Assembly: GCA_034687125.1 (NCBI GenBank)
Contig: JAQGBZ010000037.1
Coordinates: 62,001-126,000, forward strand
DNA: 64,000 nucleotides
Source of the DNA: Neelides folsomi
Lineage: Eukaryota > Arthropoda > Collembola > Neelipleona > Neelidae
Direction: 5' to 3'
The stretch's first letter is position 1; the number at the start of each line of letters is the position of its first letter. Both the position numbers and the translations under genes were made by a program. The notes beneath the pieces are model-generated. The model saw only the letters and a program-made list of their open reading frames with translations, did no database searches and was not told the origin of the DNA. Below, one piece after another: positions 24,601-38,373 of this stretch.

Positions 24601-27600
24601 ATTAGCCGGTGCATTACAAATTTTATACCCATTACGTTTGTTGTCGGTAAGTGATAAAAACAGCGGTTCCTCGATTTAATTCAATCGAATCGCCCTTTCA
24701 AAAAGAACATTGCTTAAAAGCTATTTCCGTTCTTCCGTAGTCTTTAAAAGCACATTATGCCCAATGTATGCAAATATCAAAAGGGAGCCTGAATGAAAGG
24801 AGGAAATTTATGAGAGAAAAGTGAAATGAACACAAATGAAAATGATTGGCGAACAAAGAGTTAATGGCTCAACCTGATTTTAACAATCCTCATAATCTCC
24901 GATATCAAAAAAGGCTTTTCGGCAAACACATTAATAATAGAGCTACTCTAATACTTCCTCCTTATTGCTAATGGCTAATAACAAAGGGTTTATATCTCCA
25001 TTTAAGCTATTCATATTATGAGTCATTTAGAGTCGTAATTAATAAATATATATTAACCATTCTGACATACTTTTCCTCAAATTTTCATGACTTATAAACG
25101 AGCATTGAACACAAAATTAATAATTAATTATATGATTTAGGATGGACTCAATGAATGGTCTAATCTACTTGTAAAGTCTGTACCATTTAAATGGAAATGC
25201 ATATTATTCTTCAAGGGAGATAATGTAGGTTGAAAAGATAGAGCCGACTTTGAGTGAGGCTGAGAGTGAGTGAAGAATTAACCGAATGGTTTATGGAAGG
25301 GTGTGAAGAAAGATTTGGGATGGGGATGTAAGGCAGTGGAGCATTCTCTGACAAATGACAAAATGAGGGACAAAGGGGGTTTACGAAGAATCTCTAATTG
25401 TTTAATTGTGCCTTAATTGGGGCCTTACCAATCCCAACAAGAGAATGAAGATCAAAAGTAGAGACCGGAAAGAGAATATAAAACAATTTGTGAGGCAATC
25501 GGAATCTTGAATGAGTCTCGAAGAGGAAATCACGATTATAAATGCATCGTGGTTTAAAAGTTAATCTTAATATGAATCCAGTCTTTTATTTGAGCTTAAA
25601 TCTCAGTTTACCTTTAGATTGATGATTTTATTGAAATATAAATTATATAAACAATTTTGTAACTAAAAAAGCATCAAATTATTTAAAAGATAAAAGTTAC
25701 GTATGTTAGAAGGTAGGTAATTTAATCTTCAAAAACCTTCAACAATCTTTAAGGCGATAATTAGTTGTAATTCGGTATTCAATAATTAAATTTAACAATA
25801 GTTAATTATTTCTGAAATATAGTTTGAACAACATTTTTAAATAAATTAACATATTCTGGTCATAGCATGTTACTATTTAAAAGTATAAAATTATCATTTA
25901 AAGAAATAAAATTATGCAGAATCTGATTAAAATCAGGGGTAAAAAAATTTACGTACAATTTCTAATAAGTGATAACGCGTGAATTTCAAGTTTTAATCTT
26001 GAAATGTGTTAATGTAAATTAAATGTGCTAATTTAATTTCGGGATCACTCACATCATTATCATGTCATTGTCTATTTTATACGCACAGGCATAAACGCAC
26101 AAAGGAGAAGTCGCAAAGAAAAGCCACACGTGGACTCTATTCTTAAAAACATTGTACCATACCATATTCATACACCATATTACTTGTATTTCGTTTTTTA
26201 TGTGTCATCTTTCCAATTTGGCTTTAGGCAATCAAGTACCAGTAGCCATTTGATTTCAAGATTTAAGATAAAAATTTTATTTTACGACCCTCGAATTCTA
26301 TTACAATATGTGTGTGTATATATATTTAATGACATGTCGCTGCATCCAACAAAATTGAGCAACGATGAATTAAGGATGAATGAAAATTTGACACCTCTTT
26401 GAGGAGTTCCCCAACACAAGGAAAATTTAGCGACCAAATGAAGAATCAACCACATGAGCCGAACAATTCCATCTTATAATAAATGAATAAATGATTATAT
26501 AGAGAAAGTTGATATCAAGAGGGGTGAAGATTCCCCAAAGTACAAATTCTCAACCTCGCAACTTAATGACCACAGAATGAGGATTTTGGGTAAATAAACT
26601 CTTGACTCTGTATAGGCATCTCGGTTGCATAAGTTGAAAGTAAGCCATGAATCACAGCGAGGAAGAGAGAACCACGAGAGATACACACAATGAGCAATAG
26701 GTCGAAGTCATAAAATTAAAGTCGTGGAAAACAAAGTGAGATTATGTTGAAAGTTTCATATCTTGGCCAAATATCAGAGTCGCTCCTTTGAGATTGTAAT
26801 CGAGATTCGGCACTTGAGTGTTACAAGTCCTATGGGAAGAGATGGAGAGGATTAAGATTCAATTAAATATGAAGCATTTTTGAACAAGTTCTTATGAGTA
26901 ATCTCCGGAGCTCCCACCTTAGGCCCAGAGACTTGACAGCCGTGATTGGAAAGAAATTAGAACTCTATTCTGATTAATTGCAAATTGAATAATTCTCAAA
27001 TGAGTCTCTAAATTGTGAATTGTCATATATTAATAGATGAGGGGAAGAGATGAGATTCCTCGATATTCAAAGGTGTGGACTGTCCGTGACAATAGACCTA
27101 CATAATGATTATTATATGACCATTTTTAATTCCATTTACGTTGGGTATTCCCACCTCGGCTCACTACCTTAATTGTTATTGCATTTTTGAGTAACGCGTT
27201 AGAGAGAAACAATGCTCGTGTTTCCTCATTCATTATGCATACAATCCAATCAATTTGATCCGGGTTTAAGTACAACGATAAGTTTCCCTTTTCTTTTCCA
27301 TCCATTCAAATGGACACTCAAAATGTTTGAATTTTAAAACTTCATTTACACCTATACCTTATATGATACTAAATAATAAATTATGCCGACATATTTTATA
27401 TCCCTTGTCTCTTGTTTCTAACAATGTGCAATATGAAGGAGAGTATAGAAAATATTTATTTAATGTGCTTGTAAAAGCTCTTCCTACATAAAAAATGATA
27501 ATGCATCGTGAATTACAATTTATTTGTTTAATTATTTTATGTAAAACAATATTTTTTTTTTAAAAAATGCCATTTACTTGTTTAAACATCAATTAACATG

Positions 27601-30200
27601 ATCCTCACAGATATCATTGTCTTTTTACTCTGTTTGCTTTTCAATTAACAATTTAAAATATTTATGTTTAAATTCAATTAGCTGATATGATAGTTAGAAT
27701 TAGATGAAAAAAGGGTAAAAAAACATGCCGCGAGAATCTTTTTATTCTTTCTAATATGAATATTCATGATTTGACGATTGTTTAAAAATATTCCAATTAA
27801 ATTGCCACTTGTTGTTTTTCTGAGGCGGCCACCGTCTTCACATAGTATATTAACCCATAAATTGTCACTCACTTACTCATTATTGTTATTTCATTACATT
27901 GATATTTAATTTACTCTTTACCAATACATATTGCTTTAATACCTACTAATACTCTCTTAACTATCAGTATACCTTATACCCTTAACTTTAGTTTTAGATT
28001 AAAATTTACATTCAAGATTCCATTATTTTGTGCGACATGATATTAAACCATTAGCATAATAAGATAATAACCCGAGAGAAACGAAACATAATTTACCAAA
28101 ACAAGATGTAAAAGTTAGTAGATTGACTAACATCTGTATATATGTAGAGTCTACCATATTCTGATATGAATTTTATAAATTTAGATAAGCAAAAACATAA
28201 GAGATTAAATTATCAATTTGTCCATTTTATTACTGTTTATTAAAAAGTTAGGAAATCTTAATAATATCCTCGTAGGATATATTGTTGTCACTTATTTTAT
28301 GGTTATCGTAAGTACTCTATCTAATTAATCGTAAGTCTTTTATTCGTATCCCTTTTACGCCTAATTGCATGAACAAGGTGTGAAAATGGTAATTTGCGAG
28401 GATTTTAGGCGTGCATTACATAATTACAGAATGGTCTCCTCATTCAAGAAATAAGTAAATCAACGTCAAGTGATGTCAAACGTAAAATGTAATGATGAAT
28501 GAAAATCTTTCTCCATGTATTGCAATATCAATTGTAATACTCTGGACTCATTCAAAACAACAATCAATACTTACAACACTTACAAGATTTAATCCTATTT
28601 TATAAAACATCTTATTTTTTATAGTTCTCGATAAGGCAAGATAATAAAATGAACCCTAATAATGGAATGGAATGAAAAGAAAAGATGAAAATGAACAAGA
28701 ACGCAAAGGTTTGAAATATTTCCATCAAAGTCACTCGTTTAAGTAATACGTCAAACTTATTAAAATGTAATCGTAACTTGGGATAGGAATGATGAAAGTA
28801 GAATTCTATCAGCTCAGAGATCTTTCAAATGAAACCAGGAACAGGATATGAGACATAGAATACTTATTCTCTATGTCAGGTGTATCTTTTCGCAGTGGAC
28901 GGAGCTTTCCATTCTAAATGTGCCTCGATGGTGCAGAGCCATCGTAATGAGAAAATGACAAGAGTCCAATTGTCCAATCAATCAGCGAAGGAAGCTCATT
29001 ATGGAATTCGGAAATCTCCATATATCATGTTTCATCCCCATTTTCATCTTCACTTTCTTCACTTGGACTTCCAGACAGAGACGCGTGTGAATGTGTGGTA
29101 ATCTTTCCCAAATGCAACGCATCTGCTCAAGCTTATTGAAGCATTATTGTAGTTACAAGAATAAGAATATGTAGGCAAGAATTTAAAAGGACTTCCTGGA
29201 TTCCTTCGTCACATTGTATTCATAGCCCTCCTCCGATCATTTATATTTTGACCACGAATCATTCGCATTTTGTTAAATATAAATACAAGTGTCAGGTAAC
29301 AAATATTTATAAATTGAAACCCAAGGTTCGAAATTTATTTTATCATTTTTACATGCAGCAACTCGGAATGGAATATACCTGAATATAGGCTGGAAAACGG
29401 AAATTAATTTCATATTCAATTGAATGTATTTTCATTTTTTAATTCTTTATCTTTCCCATGCTACGAATATGTATGAATGTGTATGAATAATTAGCTCCAA
29501 TTCTCATAAGAATGAGCACTTGAACGATTCTCAATCCATTTATGGTAAAATTAATTGATTCCATCTTCTTCCATTCTTCTATTGTTCTCTCAACCACTTT
29601 GCTCTAAACGCGTGTTTTATTTGAGGACTTACTTTTCCTTTCAGTTAGACTATTCACATCTCTTCATTTCAGTTTTATACTACTTAAGAATATTAATAAT
29701 CCAAGATGTTTAGCCTGCCAATTTGTATGATAATTGATGATGTCTCTTATAACTTTAAAAGTTTCAAACAAGCGTCATAACCAATTACATTTATGATTCT
29801 TTTGTTAACACCACTAGTTGATTTAACATTGAAACTTTATCAAACTCTCATCTTGTCAATTATTCCTTTTAAAACATACCTGTGTTAATTAAACACACTA
29901 TGTTCCTGGGTTCTGTGTGTTCTTCTGCTTCTTCCTCAGTACATTCAGTTATCTGCGTACATACTTTCATTACCATTCTTAAGTGATTGTAAAAATGGTT
30001 CAAAGTCAAAGTCTAAAATGTGTGTGTGTTATGTATTCAATAGATTATTTGATGAAAAAATAAAAAACGAATATTGATATTTAAATATGATCAAAGGTAA
30101 GATCGGCAATTATATGACTTTAATATTGAACCCCTATTGAATTTGAGCAAATAATGCGACTTTGAATAAGATAAAAATCTGTCCATTCATCATCATTTCT
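24601..30200. other. Gene-free stretch of mixed composition
   Basis: Blocks of moderately higher GC (for example about 24,350-24,850, 26,400-27,250 and 28,850-29,250), rich in GAATGAG/CTCATTC-like words, alternate with very AT-rich spacers. No supported gene. The alternation could mark regulatory DNA or old repeats; this cannot be told apart by eye. Confidence 0.45.
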
Positions 30201-33200
30201 ATAAGACATTTCACTGTTGCACTTCAAATGTTAACATGACTGAAGATGAACAAAAAGAAGGTAAACATTAATTTTTATACAGTTACAATGCAAAAATGAG
30301 AATACAATTGGAGTTATTCTTGATTTGGCCAATTATATTTGGTTTGGGCAAATGTAAGATTGAAGGAAATAAAAATAACATCAGAGCACGTTTCATTCAT
30401 TCACAAGTTTTGTGTGTAAGAGATTGGAAGGTTCAATTATTTTTCACCTTCAATTGAGTGTTTGTTCACTCATCAAACTCATTATTATTCTCCAACCACA
30501 AGATTTCTATAAGCCAAAGATGAGTAAATACTTATTTGCACGATCTTACATCCATAAATATTCCTTGATACGGAGGCGCTGAATTGTGCAAACAATAGAA
30601 TGTTTATGTCGGTAGATCAGATTTTGAATCTTATTAACAATTTTTTTAAAATGATAATGAGGAGAACTCCATTCCTGGATCTCATTTTATATTTACATTA
30701 TATCGATTGCGATTCTACCAAGATAGCAATGATCATTGATCATGCCTAATATTTAAAGATTGAGGCCTTCTTACTTAAGTTAGGTTAGTTAAATATTGAA
30801 GTGCTTTCATGAAATTAAGAAGAAATATGGCAAAATATTTTGGAAGCAACTTTACAAGAAAAAGAATGATTAAAACACTAACATTACAAGATGAATGAAT
30901 AGTAAAAGAGCTAGAGACCTCAATGCGGTTTCCGGCTCGACAAATTGCAAAATGAATGAGAAAAATGATTTAACTCTGATTCTGTCTTCCCAAGAAGAAT
31001 AGGAGAATAACAAATAGTACGTTCCCACTTTGTCTGCACATGATTCTCATATTGAGTAAGCTCCCAACGTCAAAATAATAATTAACAGCGTAAAGGTAGT
31101 TTTATCATTCCTTAAATATTAATGCATGTATGTCGAAAATATATTACTTACGTAAATATATTAATGCATAAGTAATCCTAATGTAAATTTTAAATTAAAT
31201 GCATGTCAATTAATCAACTTTATGGTATTTGTTCTTAAATTAACTGATACGGTACTTATAAGATTCACTCGCCATATATTATTTAAGACTGTTATAATGT
31301 AGTTGTGATTTTGCGTATGCTGATGATAGCCATATACTATACCTACTATGCAACTTCAGATTCCGAAAAATAGTTTACAAACACTTTATCACTATATTTA
31401 ATGTAAATGTAAATACAAATACTATAAGTACCAGAAGATAATGATGAATCTTTAGAAAATAAGTGAAGTTGAAAGAAGATAAAATTTCAATTGAATCAAT
31501 TGATAGTAAAAAGTTACACAATACTTCTAGTTAACTCAATGTAGTGTTTACTCTATTTTAGATAATTACGTAGTCAATGTCTTTCTCAAGAAAAGTTAAA
31601 CGATCTCAATCGCCCTTAAGACAGTTCATCAGTCGAAGACGAGTTAGAAATCAAAGCTAAAAATCAAATGAAAAAATGGTTAAATTGAGAAAACGATAAG
31701 TGAAAAATGTGATAGAAAATGAAAATTGTTAGTGTTTGATTTTTTATTGATAATTGAATCAACTCAAGAATAAAGATTTCTAAATGATTTTATCGCATTA
31801 AAATGAAACCTCATCAATTGGAATAAGAATGTCAAATGTGCATTTCCTATACACCACCGGCAATACATCTCTTTTCCAAATTCAAGCACAGGATTCCTTG
31901 GTGTTAATCATAAGTTTCAGCAATGGCTGTTAGCCACGCAGCGAGTAATACCAATTTGGGAAGATTTACTTTAAACTGCAAGATAAATAATGGTTAAATT
32001 AACCGTTTTCATTCTATTCATTTCCTTTTCAATCCTCTCGTTCCTCTTTGAAGCCTCTTCGGAAATGGTATAAATTCAATTATTCTCTCAATCTCTCTTC
32101 GCCGTCTCCAACTTTCCTGTTTTTCTAAACCTCTGCCGTGTAATCTGTTGAGTAATACACACTTTTCTGTAAAATTGTTCATTCTGTTAATGCTCCCTGA
32201 CTGTTATGACTGCTATAATTATTAATTGCTTATTACTTATTAAGGGTTTTTACATAATAATAAACAATTTTATTTACATATTTACTTACTCTTTACATTT
32301 ACCATAATTGAAACCACACCATAGTTAAATGTTGTGGTTTAGATTTATTAAAGCCTATAATGTTTAATGCTATTAATGAATATAATTTATGTATTATAAT
32401 AGTACTTTTAAGCAAATTGAGCATAAACACAATTTATTATGTTGTGCATTGTGCATCTAAAAAAATTACAAAGAGCAAAAATTGAATTTGAAATACATAA
32501 AAGCTTTCCATCTTTATTACCACCATTTAAACAAAGATCCACATTTCTCATTATAATTAATAACTTGTTTTTATAAAGCTCATCCTTCTTGTTCGATATC
32601 TATGAATGCACCCAGGCACCCACCCGTTAAACTCATGAAATCTTGATGAGGATACATCTGCACCTGAACAAAACGTTTATGATGAGAAGAAGTGAAAGTC
32701 TCAAAAGGAGTTTTTTTAAAGCCTCCTCTTTTTCCGTTTCGATTCAACAGATGAGGAAAAAAATATGCATGTGTTGTTTAATGCACCAAAGAGGAGTTAC
32801 GTGAATGAAAATAGAATGTATTATAAACACATTATGTGCACCGTGTTCAAAAATTGAGGTGTAATTAAGAATGGGGAACACTTGCCGAAACGGCCTCTTG
32901 CTAATAAACCTACACATTGGCAAGACAGAGAAACGGAAATACGAGGAAATCTCTTATGCAGATATCCTCATTCAAAGATGCTTAAATAATGGCCCTACCC
33001 ATGAATCCGCGTAATAAACAATGATCTGTGATTTTGTATACATTCCTTTTCCACTCTGGCTTAATGGTAATTTGGGTTCTTTAACTCACGCTCAGACATA
33101 GCACCGGTAACCAGTATGCGTATCGCTACATTCATCGTTCTTCATTCCCTCCTTATTAAACCACTTGGCATCTTGAATGCTTTTCGACGCTGAGGAAACT

Positions 33201-36200
33201 TCTTCAACAAGGAGTGAGACGCGGATCGATCATCCATGCGTGTGTAATTAAATAAACATCTAACGAAGGGTATGTTAATATCCCATTATGTCTCATGCAA
33301 TAATTTGTTTGAGGATGAGCATTGGAAGTTATCGACTTATCAACGATCAATGAGGAAGATATTTTCCTATCTTCATATTTATATTTTATTAATTATATAA
33401 CTTGATTCTCGCCCTATAAAAACCATTCACACTGTTGGGTATGAACACCTTCGGTAATTCTTTAGAGTATGCTTTTAATAAGTTGGTGATGGTGATCTAT
33501 GATCGTAAATAAGATATAAATATGAATTTGCATAAATTATGCCGATTCCCATCTTCTCTTTTCTGTCTGGCGTGACGTGACCCTAAAACACGTATTTTTT
33601 CAACGTGCCTTCCTAACTTTCATTTTTACTCCTTTACATTTTAGGATGGGATTCTCTACAATTTAATCAACCAGTCAGAGGAAAATCTATTATGTACAAA
33701 TTTCAAAAACCAAGAACCTTTGGCCTATACAAAATTAAAAAATAGAAACAAACTTGAAGGGGCTATAGAGTTCGGAAATATAAATTATAATGTTTCTTTG
33801 TATGGACATTTGAGCTCTAACCCGTTCCTCTCACTTCCCACTTCCCCCAAACACTTGTCATTTCACCACTCATCAATGAAACGGTCAATCAACAAAAAAT
33901 CAGTATCAAATTCACAAAGATCTTATAAATCAACTATCTGATTTTGCTAAAGATAAGCCTATCCTTGTTCATTTGAAATCATTGAACACGAATTCACTAC
34001 ATTATGATCAACATTTAATATTAACTATAAAATAATTGAATTAGTATATTCAAAATTAATTAGATTTTTGACATTTCAAATAAATTGGAATTACAGATAC
34101 AGATTATTGTGGCTATTTGAATGTAAATACTTAAATATACCTCACGAATCAAATGCAGACTTGCCTATTCTTATTTTTCAAACAATCTAATTTGATTAAA
34201 TGGGTCAACCTGACTTTAACCATAAAAATGAATAATTTTTAATCAACTATTAAAAGAATAAAACAACTTTTACTTTCCATTGAATAGTAAAATGAAAAAT
34301 TGAAAAGTCTATACATAATACAGAAATTGCTACCCACTTTGTATCGAAGTCATATAAAATAGAAAAACACTAATGTGCTTCGTGATAAAGAGAGGGGTTT
34401 CCAAATTCTTAAATGCTTATATAAATTATTATTTGTAGTTATTAATATAAGGCTTTTAATCTTCGACTTGAGTTTGGTATATAAATAAACAAGAAATACC
34501 TAGGTATACTATACATATAAAAGCTAGATATAAAAATCAGAATGTAGCTACCTGCAAAAATTAATTGCAATTGCAGTGACACGAACGACAGCATCGAATT
34601 GACTATAAGTATAAATTTTGTTTTCTTTTGCAGATTTACACAATTTTGAAACTCTCAAATTAAGAGAGTTTGGATTTGCATAATAAAGACTCAAAATCGC
34701 CGATAAATCATTAGAAAAGACAGGTCAAAATTTCAGATATATTGCATACTTCGTACATAATTAAATGTCCAAGAAGCTGCATGCCAAGTTCTAACCTATT
34801 ATTAAAAGTACTCGTGCGGTTGTCTTTGACGTGTATAAACAAGTACAATTACTATAATGTTCGATGTTTATAGATAACTGGAATTCATACAAGTAATGCT
34901 TGCACAGATTCAATACAAAATTGATCAACTCTATAGGATATTGATGACTACTCCAAAGGTAACAATAAAGGTACTATATCGAAAACAAAGGAATTTAACG
35001 TTCATTCAACAATTCGAATACCTATGTACTCCTTATGAATCAATTAATTAAAATACTCTTTCTAAACAATGACCGACTAATAGACAAGATTTCCAATTTT
35101 TACGAAAATTTACTCATATATCTTAATGTGACTCTACTTGAGTAACATAAAGACTTAAGTACTTAAGACACTTTACAGGAGCACGACATAAATATATTAA
35201 TTTGAAATGATTAAAAGTGAAATGTATAAAATTAAAGGATATCAGATAGCACAAATTAATAAGTGAACTGTAGATGCATATTTAAAAGGATTTTCATATG
35301 TGTAAATAGACAGTAAATAGTGAATTTAAGTGAGAGGGTTGGATTACAATGTGTTATTTAACCAAAATGTAAAATAGGCCTAAATGGAAAAGGGAAACTT
35401 GAATTCACCCTGACCGCATAGGAAGGTGAACGTTTGAGTTAGTAAAGGAAGATGAGTTCAGAAAGATCTCTGAGAGTTCATGAGTTGATGAAAACGCATG
35501 TCACAATTTACCACAAAGGAGTCTCGATTGAGTAAAATCTCCTCTCATCATCATTCCTCTTTTTAATTTACCACATTATGAATTAAGTATGCAGAGTCTC
35601 AACTCGTGTCAATAGAGTCTCGGAGACAACGGGGATGAAGGTGTGTCCAACGCGAGATCTCCTCACCCACAAATATTAAAAACATTATTACTCAACTTAC
35701 TTATAAATTCAGAAAATTTGTTTAGAAAATGTTGAGAAATGCAAAGAAATGTTCAATTTTCTTTCCTATATATCAATGGTCATATAAGTACATTAATTAC
35801 TAATACATAATAATATAAAATCTGTCTAACAGTACTAACAGTAGATAAGTATAAGTCTTTATACTATATAAGACACGAACTATTTAACATATTATAAACA
35901 TACCTCTACATATTTATTTATGTGTATAAACTTGATGTTATGATATAAGCATGTAAAACCCTATACAAACTTCAGCGTCAAGAAATCAAAATTCAAAGTA
36001 ATTAAATATTTCGAATTTTGGGGTTTCGAGTAGCATAATGAATGGGTTAATAAGACATTATAGCGCATTAGATTGATGACATTAATCAATTAATTATTTT
36101 CCGCCCCCACTACCAATAGCATATAGTTAATCCCTCACCGCCAATCAACAAAAAATTTCTACAATAAAAATTCGTACCTACTTTTATTAATGCAAGAGGC

Positions 36201-37134
36201 TTAAATTGTGCATGCAAATTTTTTTATCTATCAGAATTACCTTCATACAAAAGCATTGTGCAGCATTGTGTTCATATTAAATATATTATATATATGTAGA
36301 ATACGAGATGTATATACTTAATTAACATGAGTGTAGATACACAGATAGGTTACGAAGTAATACAAAAATGTCCCAAGAGGGTGAATTGAATTGAAAATGA
36401 GGGCCTGACAAGAGATAAAAGGTAAATAAAGAAGGAAGTGTTCTATTATAGGAAAGTTCATCAGTTCACCACCTTTGCAAAGTTTACATAACATCCTGGG
36501 AAAAGGTGATTCTCAAAAGAATGAATTCCGAGCTCACGAGTGATAGATAATGGGAATTCAGTCTGGCACTTGCCCTTTTCAAATGAGAGTCCCATCAGAT
36601 TGGGAACAATGGAGAATGAATAGGAGAAGAACCAAGCGTTCGACTTTTCTTCCTTAACTATAAAACTCCTTATTAGTAATGGTATTATCTATCTAGCAAA
36701 GAAGTGAATCTGTTGAGTCGTTAAGCACCAAAGTAAACCAAGTATCTTTTTTCTCTACCATGTCCCTATACCAAATGGTTGTTGTAGTGCATAAAATTGT
36801 AAACATGAAGATTATTGCACATTCCTCGTAAGTCGTAACGTAAGAAGGGTCGTGAATGGGGAAGATGAAGGAACGACGGAGACGGAGGGAAGAGGAGCGC
36901 CGCCGTCCTCTCCCTAGCGCCTTTCTCTTTTCCGCAACAACATGGACAAAGGTAGGACTGGGACAGCCACCCCCTTCAGATTATCACTATCTTCTATAAA
37001 TTCCCTGCAATGATAACAACTACACTTCATTCTACTTCTCAAGTTCCCACCGAGAAGACAAAAGAGCCGGAAAGCTCCCAACTTGCCAGTGAAGAGTCGA
37101 GAGAGACTCACATCCTCCAAAAGAAGACAATTAT
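30201..37134. other. Gene-free stretch upstream of the glycine-rich gene
   Basis: No multi-exon gene could be assembled. Two isolated first-exon-like sites occur. At 30236 an ATG opens MTEDEQKE and runs into a GTAAAC donor. At 36942 an ATG in an ACAACATGG context runs into GTAGGA. Neither could be linked to a downstream exon. The 36,830-37,130 block is GC-rich compared with its surroundings and may be the promoter or 5' UTR of a nearby gene. Confidence 0.4.
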
Positions 37135-37524
37135 TCTTCTATACTGTGATATTACCCCTATAAGGTGAATTCTTCAAAAAATCATCATTTTAATCTTTAA
37201 TCTACGCTTTGTGTTCAAGTGCGAATTCTTAATTTTGTGTTGATCGATCTTTGAGTTGAGGGGATATCTGAGAACTCTTTAGCGCGAATAAGTGAATTAA
37301 ATTCAACAGTTCGGATCAATATTTTAAAAATATTTTTGTTTCATATTTTGGATATATTCACGATTATAATAATATAGTGAAGCAATTCTAAAAGAAAGAA
37401 ATATTTTACGAGCTTATTAAGCATTTCAAATCCAATTTAATCTGCTTTGTTCAAGTTTAATATTTAAACGTTACATTTTTCTTGTTCGAATTAAGGTGAA
37501 GTAAACTTTATATTTTTTAATTAG
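37135..37524. promoter_or_regulatory. Probable promoter and 5' UTR intron of the glycine-rich gene
   Basis: The coding exon is preceded by an acceptor-like tatattttttaattag ending at 37524, three bases before the ATG. This suggests a non-coding first exon and an intron in this stretch. A TATAAGG sequence near 37159 is a possible TATA-like element, but its distance to any transcription start is unknown. Confidence 0.3.
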
Positions 37525-37527
37525 GAA

Positions 37528-37968
37528 ATGCTGCCAAGACATATTTTGTCGGTGGGACTCCTCCTCGGCCTGTCCGCAGTCCACACGTATGGAGGAAACT
37601 TAGGAGGAGGTGGAGGAGGCGGCGGCGGAGGCCATGGAGGTGGCGGAGGAGGTGGCGGTGGAAGCCAACAATACGGAGCCCCAGCAGCCCAAGGATGGTC
37701 CAGCGGTGGAGGGCAAGCCAGTAGCCAATATGGAGCACCAGCAGCCAGTTCCGGTGGTTACAGTGGTGGTGGTGGCGGCGGCGGCAGCAGCGGAGGATGG
37801 CAAGCTGGAAGCGGAGGCGGTGGTGGAGGTGGATGGAAACCATCAGGAGGAGGAGGTAAAGGAGGTGGTGGATTCAACTTCAAAGCCATGTTCAGACAAA
37901 TCAAGAAGAGAATCCAAAGCTCTCTTCAGGGACTTAAAGGAACGATCCATGGAGCCTTCAGAAAGTGA
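37528..37968 (+). CDS. Secreted glycine-rich protein with cationic C-terminal helix
   Basis: 146 residues if read as one exon. Residues 1-22 form a signal peptide (hydrophobic ILSVGLLLGLSAV core). The mature body is mostly Gly runs with two QYGAPAA motifs (near residues 47 and 68) and SGGW repeats, as in arthropod cuticular, resilin-like or silk-like matrix proteins. The last 30 residues differ sharply: they are glycine-poor and strongly basic (FKAMFRQIKKRIQSSLQG, then GLKGTIHGAFRK), able to form an amphipathic helix like membrane-active peptides. No family is recognised; function is inferred from composition only. A GTGAAT donor-like site overlaps the stop codon (GT at 37965-37966). Splicing there to 38118 would keep frame and add 85 codons plus one split codon. 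Confidence 0.75.
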   Translation: MLPRHILSVGLLLGLSAVHTYGGNLGGGGGGGGGGHGGGGGGGGGSQQYGAPAAQGWSSGGGQASSQYGAPAASSGGYSGGGGGGGSSGGWQAGSGGGGGGGWKPSGGGGKGGGGFNFKAMFRQIKKRIQSSLQGLKGTIHGAFRK

Positions 37969-38117
37969 ATCAACTCTTCATTACCTTTCTTATCAAAATT
38001 CTCATAATCTTTATGAATAGTTCAGAGTTCATTAAGATTTTGGGAGTGTTTAACTGTAGAATTTAAATAGAATTTAAAATTGACTTTCAATAATTTAATG
38101 TTTAATTTTGTGTAAAG

Positions 38118-38373
38118 TATTGGAGGAGGTGGACGAGGCAAGAAACAAGGAGGTAGCATGGGATGGTCGGCTGGAAGTGGATCATCTTCAGGAGGTTGGA
38201 AACAACAAGGAGGAGGTGGATCATCCGGCGGATGGCAACAACAACAAAGCGGTGGGTCTTCCGGAGGATGGCAACAAGGAGGATCATCCGGAGGAAACGC
38301 TGGAGGTTGGCAACAACAAGGAGGAGGTGGCGGTGGCGGCGGTGGAAACGGAGGATGGCAAGCCGGGAGATAA
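38118..38373 (+). CDS. Glycine/tryptophan-repeat exon, likely alternative 3' end of the glycine-rich gene
   Basis: An open segment following a tgtaaag acceptor (ending 38117) and closing at TAA 38371-38373. It encodes about 85 residues of GGGGRGKKQGG followed by repeats of the type SSGGWQQ with varying Gln runs. Composition matches the preceding exon. If spliced from 37964 (AA|T) the frame is kept and the protein becomes about 231 residues. If not spliced, it would be a separate gene with a start at 38158 but no signal peptide, which is less likely for such a protein. The donor (GTGAAT) is weak, so alternative splicing or a duplicated exon remnant are both possible. Confidence 0.5.
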
